A stretch of 64,000 bases of DNA from Congeria kusceri (lineage: Eukaryota; Mollusca; Bivalvia; Myida; Dreissenidae). Location: positions 20,479,105 through 20,543,104 of the forward strand of contig CM051030.1 of NCBI GenBank assembly GCA_027627225.1, read 5' to 3'. Numbering within the stretch: the first letter of the stretch is position 1; each line of letters begins with the position of its first letter. Shown in pieces: positions 55,685-64,000 of the stretch. Below the pieces are notes generated by a model, which did not search any database, was not told the origin of the DNA, and was given only the letters and a program-made list of their open reading frames with translations. Both the position numbers and the translations under genes were made by a program.

Positions 55685-56476
55685 GAACTAGAGCTTTGTC
55701 ACAGGAGTGGCAACGGGCCCCGAATGATAGCATGTTTGAAGGTGAGGAACCGTTTTTCTATTTTTAGTAATGGTGACCTTGACCATGATCCCACCCACCC
55801 CCTATGCAATCCCAGGCGATGTCTTTATAAAAGGTATCTATGTATGAAGTTGAATTACAATAGCTCAATTCGTTCTCGAGTTATTGAACGGAAATTGTTT
55901 TTCTATTTTTTGTAACGGTGACCTTGACAGTGACCCCATCCACGCCCTATGTAATCCCAAAACAGGTCTCGATATAAGGTATCTATGGATGAAGTTTCAT
56001 TAAAATATTTCAATTCGTTCTCAAGTTAGAGAGCTGAAACCAAAAGTTGACTCCGCCTGAAAATGAAAATTAACAAAGGGCAATAACTCCAGAATTATGA
56101 AGTGCAAAGTAACCGTTCTTGTGCACTGCACTTCTCCTCAATGAGATCTATCCACCTATGAAGTTTCAAGTTAATACCTCTAATAGTTTAAGAATTATGC
56201 TCCAGGCAAACACAAAGTATGAGAAATTAACAAAGGGCAATAACTCCAGAACCATGAAGTACAGAGTAATGGTTCTTGTGCACTGCACTTCTCCTTAATG
56301 AGATCTATCCACCCATGAAGTTTCAAACAAATAGCTGAACTGTTTTTGAAGTTTTGAAAGAAAGACAAGAAAAATGTGGACGGACGGACGGACAGACGGA
56401 CGGACGGACAGACGGACGGACGGACAGACAGGGTGATTACTATAGGGCACCCGCAAAAAATTTGCGGGGCCCTAAC
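55685..56476 (+). repeat. Complete pearl-like family B element
   Basis: It starts ACTAGAGCTTTGTCACAGGA. Two B cores follow (GGTGACCTTGACC, ATCTATG-type), then two shorter repeats (CAAAGGGCAATAACTCCAGA at 56078 and 56231), then a (GGAC)n microsatellite at 56378-56428. The 3' hairpin GGGCACCCGCAAA/TTTGCGGGGCCC is next, and the element ends GCCCTAA. At 792 bp it shows all parts of the pearl plan in order. Confidence 0.85.
56378..56428 (+). repeat. (GGAC)n/(GACA)n microsatellite
   Basis: About twelve GGAC-type units lie inside the 3' part of the family B element. Confidence 0.9.
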
Positions 56477-57075
56477 TAAAGATTTCTGTCAAAATTTCAA
56501 AGTGTTAATTTTAATTAAAACACTTATAAAGTACATAGAACGGACATTTTTAAAAAGTGTTACATATGGGCATTTTTTCAAAAAATGTGCACATTTTGAG
56601 TTGTAGTGAATTTCTTTTTATTTACCTTATATTACAACCGATTGTTAAAGTAATCCTTCCAAAGGGGCATGGACCATCCAGATGCTTTCGACAATAAATA
56701 CTTATTTCTGAAAATCATGGATTGGAATATTGTTTTCCTTCTTGTTTCCAAGACGAGTTAATGTTAAATCATGGATAATTTCATAAGACTAATGTTTTCT
56801 TAATATTGTTTTACCGTTTCATACATATCTTGTCATAAATATTGTAAAAAGCACATAATGTGACTTAAATTACCATGTTTTAGTACTTTGTGCCCAATTT
56901 TATAATTTCAGTTTTTGTTTAAACGTTGATATGAACATACTGACTTGATTTTTGGGGGGTAATTTTACACTTGTAATACAATTTTCTCTCAGATTATTAT
57001 AAATGCATAGGAACAATAAACTGTACTTGCTGAAGTTAGAAATATCATTACACTTAAAGATTTTTTGAGGAAACC
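56477..57075. other. No supported feature
   Basis: AT-rich intron sequence upstream of the motif cluster. Confidence 0.45.
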
Positions 57076-57081
57076 AAGTCG

Positions 57082-58016
57082 GTAACAGGAGGGAAATTGT
57101 GGTATCAAAAATAGTGAGGAAATATTAACTCATTCTATTAATAAAACATGAACAAGTAATATATCACACAGTTATATAATACTTTTGATAATGCAAAATA
57201 ACAAAACAATTCAAATGCCGGTAGCATCATTTTTGTCTGCTGCTGACAAAGCCATTAATGTTGTGTATAATTGCATATTTCTTATTCCCACGAATAGACA
57301 TAGGTGAAACATGAATATTTTCTATGGCATAAGATTAGAACACTGACCTTGACATGTGCCATATTTACTTCTGTAGTATAAATTTAAACATTGTATATAA
57401 TTGTATAAAATCTACTACATTCCTTCCTGTTACTTAATTTTTCCTTCCTGTTACCAAAAAGGCAAATATGACCAAAAAGAATCAATTCCCTAAGCAATTC
57501 TCAAATAAAACCAATAATTGTATGGTCCTATGTGAAATAACTATTTACTAAGAACAATATTTTTAATTTATCTAATGAGTTTAAAGTTTTTAATGAACAT
57601 TAACTGCACAATTTCCTTCCTGTTACCAAACAAAAAAGTAACAGGAAGGAAAGTAACAGGAGGGAATTTTTTTTACTTTATTTCTTCATAATAATAACTC
57701 GTCTCCTATAAAGTTTCTGTGGTTAGAAAATTAAAATATGCATGTCAAATGCTACAAACCTACAAAAGTAAGTACAATTTGCTTCAAATATGGCCATTTT
57801 AGATCCAGTAACAGGAAGGAATATTTAGGTGTACTCATCTTAGTCTGGAATAGGTTTTTCTTTAAAAAAAAAAATTCTAGGCCATAAACAAGGTCAAACA
57901 ATTTTCTGCCATCTTGTTGTTATCAGGGAGATCACTGTTGTGTTTCAAAAATAAATAGTTACTGGGTGCAGTCAGTATAATCATGAACAAAATTGTACTT
58001 CGGTAACAGGAAGGAA
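57082..58016. repeat. Cluster of eight GTAACAGGAAGGAA motifs on both strands
   Basis: GTAACAGG(A/G)(A/G)GGAA lies on the plus strand at 57082, 57638, 57653, 57808 and 58003, and on the minus strand at 57420, 57441 and 57613. Spacing is irregular and the sequence between copies is not repeated, so this is not a tandem array. The copies at 57613 and 57638 form a perfect 15-bp-arm inverted repeat around an A-rich loop. It could be the subterminal binding-site array of a CACTA-type transposon, or a regulatory site cluster (GGAA cores suit ETS factors); neither is proven. Confidence 0.85.
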
Positions 58017-59190
58017 ATGAATTTTGGGACACACTTAAAATATGAATTAATCAGATGATTTCAATAAATAATACCATTTTTAATTGTGTTATAATTGTAC
58101 TGTACATGTGATCTCATCATACATTTGAAAAATATACTTGTTTTTGAACTATTAAAGACAAATATACCATATGTTATTTATTTTTTAGCCATTGGACAAG
58201 CAAAATTTGATACCCCTGTGTTCTAAATGTTTTCCTTTTTATTTCGTTCCTGGGCAAATATTTTAGATTTAGTGACTAAATTTAGCAATTTACATTATTT
58301 ACTTTGTATATTCATTGACAAAAAATGTGTATAACCAAACAAATGGCACAAATGAAATTATTTGAAAAAATGCCCATATAACACTCGAATGTAAAGCTTA
58401 CCTAAAAAAAATCTATCCATATATTTGCTTAAAATATGCACTTCACAATTTTATACTATACTCAACGCCATTTTGTTTAACGACACATTTTTTACAAGGG
58501 GAGAAAACTCTTCAATTGAATTACTTCCCTTGAAATAAGATAAAACATTATGATGTTTTTGCCAACAATATGTTTCTTTATTTATGGGCATAAATAGTGT
58601 TTACTAAGTTTAATTAGCTGAAAAATAGATTAAAATGCATTACAAAAACTGTGACATAAAAATACCCACCATACATATACACCCACGCATAGACACTTAA
58701 AACTAGACCTTCGCTTACTCAGCTATAGCTTTTGTATTTTTAACCCGACGATGTAATTAATATCCTTTATCTACAATTTCATTTTCATACAAAACTTCAC
58801 AAAAATAAAACATAATATCAAAACAAAAATTCGCAAAAAAGCGAAAACGAAATAAAGTCAATTTCACTGTTAGAAATTAAGGGCAAATATTTTTGTTATT
58901 TTTCTTTTATTTTGATTTAAAATATTTAAAATAATGATTTAATAATTTTCAATCTAATTAAAGAGAAAATTTATCTTATAATAATTACTCCATAACTAAG
59001 TACGTCTTACATACTAATGGCGCGCTCCCGTCCTGTATACTGCACAGTAGCATTTTCCAGGTTTTGCCACTAACATTTTAAACTCCTCCCTAACTATTGT
59101 TAACAGATTAATTTTTACATTAATCAAATATCACAAACAGATTAGAAGTTTACCATGTGCTTCTTTGTGTAAAATAGGTTAAACGTTAAT
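58017..59190. other. No supported feature
   Basis: AT-rich intron sequence with A runs. Confidence 0.45.
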
Positions 59191-59193
59191 CAG

Positions 59194-59481
59194 GTGATAT
59201 TCAAATACAATGATTTGATAAAGTTGCAGATCAATGTGCACATGATTGACATTTTTGGGAACATCTATACTTCAATGTGGGATGGTGTTATGCATGAAAT
59301 AATTGATGTTAAATGTTCTTTTGGTGGGAGTGTTGTTGTTATACACTTTGATTATAAACTGCATCAAATTTCTCTACATTCGCCACAATTTTCTCGTGCA
59401 ATTATTAGTTTTGACACCCAAGACCAAGAGCATGAGGAAATAAACATGATCACTAAACTGTTCAATTTTTATCGTATCTGA
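59194..59481 (+). other. Open frame of 95 codons, unsupported
   Basis: The frame has mixed composition (INVHMIDIFGNIYTSMWDGV, FDTQDQEHEE) and is not part of a visible repeat. It lies antisense within the intron of the host gene. I recognise no family, splice context or upstream promoter, and such a length can occur by chance. A decayed transposon gene is possible. Confidence 0.2.
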
Positions 59482-59689
59482 AATGGAAATTGTGTATCAT
59501 GGGGCTGTGCAAAATTTGAAACCTATGCGACTTGGCATCAAAAAAGGTCTAGTTGGAAGTGCCTATGGGTGTAAATACAAATGAAGTTCCATTAAAATAA
59601 ATGCATTTCTGTAAGAGTCCGCAAAATAAAAATACCAGTTTAATATGCAGTGTAATGATTATGTAAAAACACGTCTCCCAACTTGTAAA

Positions 59690-60478
59690 ACCTTTGTTTG
59701 AACTGAACGCCCGCCAGTGGTTTCAGGCTACAAGATTTTAACAGTTTTCAATATAGCAATATAAGGAAACTGCCCCCCCCCCACCTGGTGGCCATCTTTT
59801 TTAACGTATTAAAATGATTTGAAGGAATTTGGTATAGGGTCACCCAAGGAGCATTTCTGTGAAATTATTGTGAAATCCAGCCAGTGATTTCAGACTAGAA
59901 GATTTTTATAGTTTTCAATATTGTTACATAAGGAAAACTGGCCCACCCCCCTGGCGGACATTTTTTTTAACAAATCAAAATAATTTCAAGGAATTTGTAG
60001 AGGGTCACCCAAGGAACATTTCTGTGAAATTATTTTAAAATCCAGCCAGTGGTTTCAGATTAGAAGATTTTAAAAGTTTTCAATATAGCCATATAAGGAA
60101 AAATGCCCCGCCCCCAGGCGGCCATGTTTTTTAACAAATCAAAACGACTTGAAGGAATTTGGTAGAGGGTCACCCAGGGAGCATTTCTATGAAAACTATT
60201 TTCAAATCCAGCCAGTAGTTTCTGCCAAGAAGATGTTTTAAGTTTTCCAGTTTTTAAGCTTTTGGTTGCCATGACAACCAGAGTTTTCAATATATTTAAG
60301 TAAATTGAAGGAATTTGGTCAAGCACCATCCCAGAAACATTCCTGCCAAGTTTGGTTAAAATCCGCCTCGTTGTTTCAGAGAAGTTGTTTGAAGTAAAAC
60401 GTTGACCACGGATGCCTAACGCCGGACACAGACTGACCACAATAGCTCACCCTTGAGCACTTTGTGCTCAGGTGAGCT
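59690..60478 (+). repeat. Pearl-like family E element, cores and 3' end
   Basis: Three or four E cores (GAAGGAATTTGGTAGAGGGT, ACCCAAGGAACATTTCTGTG) lead to the tail GTTTGGTTAAAATCCGCC. The 3' hairpin is the same as in families A and F, ending CTCAGGTGAGCTAA at 60478. There is no ACGC run. Confidence 0.75.
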
Positions 60479-60492
60479 AATAAGACAAAGGG

Positions 60493-61663
60493 CAACAAGA
60501 GGGCCATGATGGCCAAAAGTGCTCACCTGAGAACTGGTACAGATGAAGACCATACTGTTGTGACAGGTTTGAAAATTAAGGTATCTGAACAATATGCAGA
60601 GGGGGATAGGATCAATTTTGATTTAAAACATCGGCTAGAGCAATGGGCTAACTTAAGTACGAGTTGGGTAATGGATGCGCAGTTTTTTGCTAATGGTTCT
60701 CAAAGCATTTTTCTCAATATTCTTACCTGACCATTTTTCATTAAGTCAGTGACAATTCTGGAAAATGCAACAACAGTAGATTTTGATGTCTTTTTCGCAA
60801 ACAGTTTTGGAGAAATAGTTGCAATGCGATAATTTCGATGGCTGTGCTATAAGGTAAAGTTTTGCTTTTGCTTTGATAATTTTCTGTCCAATGATGATAA
60901 TGATGTTAATGCAGGCTCTAAGAACATCAATGTTGCATGTACAAATAACTGCATGCAAGTCCTGCAACTGTTGGAAATCAAATTTTATCAATCAATTGTT
61001 ATGGTCATGAGCAACCTGTGTATGTTTGGTCAACATTGAATCAAAAATCGTGTGTGCAAGCCAATAATTGATCTTCATCTTTAATCTTATGGTCATAGAC
61101 AAACTGTGCATGATTGGTGAAGATTGGATGAAAAATGATGTCTCTTTCCTGAATAATGTCCATTTTTGAGTTGTTTTTTTTTCACAAACAAAGGGCAATA
61201 TATCTGGTGTTTCTGGTCCGATCTTGCTAATATTCGACATCAACTGTGATCTCATGGTGATAGACAAACTGTGCAAGATTGGTGATGATTGGATTAAATA
61301 TCTATCCTGAATAATGTCCATTTTTGTTTATTTTTTTAATAAACAAAGGGCAAAAACACTGTGTCTGAAACACGATCTGGCCCATTTTTGGCTTCTGCTG
61401 AGATCTCATGGTCATACACAAACTTCAAGTTTGGTTAAGATTGGATGGAAAATAAAGTATAAATGTTGGAAAGGGCATTTCTGCACTTTTTTTTTGGCAT
61501 GAAAAAGGGGAAATAACCCTGGTGTTACTGGTGTGATCTGACCCAATAACAATCCTATCCAAGATTTTATAGTCATACACAAATTGTGCAAGTTTGGTTA
61601 AGATTGGATAAAAAGTTAAGTTTCCAGCATGAGAACGAACCCAATTGTTGACGGCACACGGAT
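60493..61663 (+). repeat. Pearl-like family F element
   Basis: It starts ACAAGAGGGCCATGATGGCC then GTGCTCACCTGAGAAC. The F-specific region (CCATACTGTTGTGACAGGTT) is almost identical to 29040-29120. Five cores follow, the last two of the GATCTGGCCCATTTTTGGC variant type. Instead of the usual end it runs into a 70-bp tandem repeat. Confidence 0.75.
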
Positions 61664-61866
61664 GACGCAGGAGAGTTCCCCTCCTATACCACTAGCATAG
61701 AATGATGTTGAAACTTTATAAACACATTCGGACGACGCAGGAAAGGTCCCCTCCTATACCACTAGCATAGCATGATGTTGAAACTTTATAAACATATTCG
61801 GACGACGCAGGAGAGGTCCCCTCCTATACCACTAGCATAGCATGATGTTGAAACTTTATAAACGTA
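61664..61866 (+). repeat. 70-bp tandem repeat, three units
   Basis: Units beginning GACGCAGGAGAG start at 61664, 61734 and 61804, and are nearly identical through TAGCATGATGTTGAAACTTT. Each spans the junction of the family F terminal block (CCCCTCCTATACCACTAGCA) and the start of the next repeat family, so the junction itself has been amplified. Confidence 0.88.
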
Positions 61867-62205
61867 TTCATCAGCATGTGAACTTCTGCACCTGGGCATT
61901 TTGGTGCATTTTTTTCTGACATCAGCAGAGTTATTGCCCTTTTTCGGAAAAAATATATTTTTGGACTTTAGTTGGATGTAACTCGAAAAGTTTAACTGTT
62001 GGAGTGATGAAACATAATAAATATATTCATCAGCATAGGGGCTTCTTCACCTTGGCTTTTTGGTGCAGTTTTGTGCTAGAATGATGAAACTTTATTTAAA
62101 AAATTATCATGTTTTTTCAACATCAGCAGAGTTTTGTGACAACCAGCGGAATGTGGGGGCATCTGTGTTTATGTCCTATGGACATATGTCTAGTTTTATT
62201 TAAGT
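61867..62205 (+). repeat. Pearl-like family H, cores and 3' end
   Basis: Two units of about 150 bp share TATTCATCAGCAT, CTTCTNCACCT, TTTTTGGTGCA-like and AACATCAGCAGAGTT (N marks a differing base). The end has GGGGGCATCTGTG then the palindrome GTCCTATGGAC and ATGTCTAG. Confidence 0.5.
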
Positions 62206-62280
62206 GTCCAAGAACATGGATTTAATGCGGAATGTTATAAATTAGTTAATATGAACTGTAAATTAACAGCAACAACATAC

Positions 62281-62393
62281 CATTCCATGTTTGACAACTA
62301 CAGATGTTGGTAAAGGATATACACCGTCACAGACAACAACTAAACGATTATCTTCACTTGTGCTCCTATCGATTGTCACATCAGACGGATTTC
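62281..62393 (-). CDS. Internal exon of the Ig-like/mucin membrane-protein gene
   Basis: The minus strand reads TTGCTTACAG, a 113-bp segment open in the required frame, then GTATGTTG. The segment begins in phase 1 (GA completes a codon) and ends in phase 0 after GGAATG, which joins exactly to the exon at 46744. It encodes NPSDVTIDRSTSEDNRLVVV followed by CDGVYPLPTSVVVKHGM. The pattern of a strand ending in Cys, then Gly and a Pro-rich turn (VVVCDGVYPLP), is that of the first half of an Ig-like domain, though the partner Cys is not seen in the next exon. No visible repeat contains it. Further 5' exons must lie beyond 64000. Confidence 0.75.
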
Positions 62394-62410
62394 CTGTAAG
62401 CAAAACATTC

Positions 62411-64000
62411 AACAAGAGCTGTCAGAGGAAACCACGCTCGACTATTCAAAGTATTTTAGTTCGTACATTAGTGTTGTGCCGATTAATCATTTAGTCAATT
62501 AATCAACGACTAATAGGTACTGATTAATTAGTCGATTAAGATTTGGAATTCGTTGATTAATTGAAGATATCTATGCATGAGTTTTATTTCTTGAAAAATT
62601 TCCAATCCCTTTCTTTTAACTTGAACAACTGATCTAAATTCATTTATATGTTTCAGTGTCCAAATAATATTATATAATCAAATAACGCACATGCACATAT
62701 TATTAACTACATGGATCAACAGAATAAAATGTAAACATGTATATATCTTAATATGATTTATTGAATTAATATTCGTCTCTAGCAAAGCTGTTACATGCCT
62801 TAATTACAAACAAAGAAGACCATGATGGCTCCACTCAGTATTGTTAAAGATAGAGACATTACTTTCGTGAAAGGTTTTAACAAAGGTTATAAAATGTACA
62901 CATAAAAATAATAAAATTGTGGTCTTTGTATATTTTCTTTCTCCTGGTATCCAAATTTTTGCACTCAGTTTTGGAGGATTAGTGTTAATGCTGCAGTTAC
63001 GAAAGATAATGGGGACGGCTGTGCAAAAGTCAAGTCATGCTTGCCGTCTTGTTATGCTTCCTTCTTAGAGTAAAGCTGTATTATCATCTACACTTCCTAT
63101 TTGCAAATTTATGGTCATCGATAAAAAGAAGATGTAAATAGATGTTTGGTACCGATTTGGTACCGAAAATGAAGTACTGGTACCCATCATGCATTAAGAC
63201 CATTTTTGACATATATTTTCACCCCAGAAATAACCCCCGTGTTATTGCCTGATCTGGTCGATTTGAAGACTCTGCTGTGATATTATATATGGTCCCTTCA
63301 CAAACTCTGTAAATCTGATCAAGATTTGATGAAAAATTAAGTCACTGTCTTAGAATTTTTGCATTTTCTTTCACAATCAAGGGGTCATATCTCCGTAGTC
63401 AGCTATTATCTAATGGCCTCCTATAAATTAAGTTTTGCATTTTTGTACCCAACACAAGATCAATATTGATAGCTTTTTGTGCGGTTGCTTTACTTTTCAA
63501 TTAATATATTTGATAATTATGTATCTTGTCAATAGTCCAGCGCTTTAGTAGGTAAATGCAGTTCAAAAACTGTATTTACAAAAACATGTTTTATGCCTAT
63601 TTTCTTCATAATTGCTATATAAATCAGACACATATTTAATGCTAAACTAAATAAAACAATGTAAATCATTGAAACGTTGCTGTCTATGTTATATTTCCTT
63701 TACTTACAAGAACCCTGATTAATCGGTTATTTAGTCAGAACTTGTTGCTGATTAATAGACTAAAATTTTGGACACTGATTAACAACACTATCGTACATAT
63801 TTTGGAAAGTGGAAGGGGTATACATTTGTTGAAATTGATATATGGCAATCATTTCATCAAATTATTCCAAGTTTCAAGTGTAAACCTTATGGAGTTAATA
63901 ACTTGTGTAATTATGAAGTTATAAGAGTTTTGAATATAAACTTTAACCAGAAAATCTATGTGAAAAAGGGGCATAACTCTGTCAAAATGGGAGGTTGCCC
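62411..64000 (+). repeat. Pearl-like family I element interrupted by a hAT-like insertion, running off the window
   Basis: It starts CAAGAGCTGTCAGAGGAAAC and CTCGACTATTC at 62412-62447, only 18 bases upstream (in gene sense) of the exon at 62393. After the insertion it resumes at 63799 and continues through one I core (TCCAAGTTTCAAGTG, GGGGCATAACTCTGTCAAAA) to the window edge. Confidence 0.75.
62469..63790. mobile_element. hAT-like non-autonomous element with perfect 8-bp duplication
   Basis: TCGTACAT occurs at 62461-62468 and 63791-63798, and excision restores the family I phrase GTACATATTTTGG. The ends TAGTGTTGT and ACAACACTA are inverted. Inside both ends lie repeated ATTAATCA/TTAGTC words in both orientations, like subterminal transposase-binding sites. 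It has no coding frame. Confidence 0.85.

Noticed and set aside
57082..58016. CRISPR array
   Set aside because: The motif occurs on both strands at irregular distances of 15 to 340 bp, and the genome is eukaryotic.

Overview
The window looks like nuclear DNA of a bivalve mollusc. It is AT-rich and lacks dense prokaryotic coding. It is packed with tandem-core elements that match the published 'pearl'/CvA type of bivalve repeat (recalled architecture, not searched): a short 5' hairpin, unrelated tandem 'core' repeats of about 115-190 bp, an ACGG/ACGC microsatellite and a 3' hairpin ending in CTAA. It also holds tRNA-derived SINEs, LINE remnants, a pogo-like transposon and several cut-and-paste elements whose target-site duplications (TSDs) can be read directly. 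The species cannot be named.

One probable host gene runs on the minus strand across the right-hand half. Three exons fit each other in phase: 62281-62393 (phase 1 to 0), 46588-46744 (phase 0 to 1) and a last exon from 36062 down to 35147 or 34901. Together they encode the end of a type I membrane protein: an Ig-like extracellular segment with N-glycosylation sequons, a Thr/Ser/Pro mucin-like stalk, one transmembrane helix and a Tyr-rich cytoplasmic tail. The promoter and 5' exons lie beyond 64000. The introns (about 10.5 and 15.5 kb) are almost wholly transposon. The last exon has an in-frame TAG in a CAR-YYA readthrough context, followed by 81 open codons that repeat tail motifs seen before the stop. 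It also carries a one-base frame break in the Thr-rich tract.

Layout. 1-8.7 kb: pearl-like arrays, plus a diverged duplication (1-315 and about 6960-8700) whose second copy carries a 1.4-kb CAGGG-ended element. 8.9-10.3 kb: a LINE 3' fragment joined to pearl-like repeats. 10.8-13.1 kb: inverted partners of repeats near 39 and 51 kb, and a SINE. 13247-16393: a complete pogo-like transposon with 25-bp inverted ends and a transposase gene broken by one extra base. 17.3-21.5 kb: two LINE remnants separated by a pearl-like element. 21.7-23.0 kb: an inverted copy of 4.2-5.7 kb. 24.1-27.5 kb: tRNA-like repeats, a SINE with a 12-bp TSD, and a 114-bp tandem array. 28.6-31.4 kb: a foldback-like stretch and pearl-like elements. 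31.4-34.3 kb: little recognisable. 34.9-36.1 kb: last exon of the host gene. 37-46.6 kb: nested insertions up to four deep. 46.6 kb: exon. 47.4-56.5 kb: pearl-like elements, remnants of a spliced transposase-derived gene (49.6-50.6 kb), a SINE and a TA-duplicating MITE. 57.1-58.0 kb: eight copies of a GTAACAGGAAGGAA motif on both strands. 59.7-64 kb: pearl-like elements, an exon and a hAT-like insertion with a perfect 8-bp duplication.

The standout observations are the possible stop-codon readthrough, the two-strand GTAACAGGAAGGAA cluster, and the modular swapping of cores between shared ends in the pearl-like elements.
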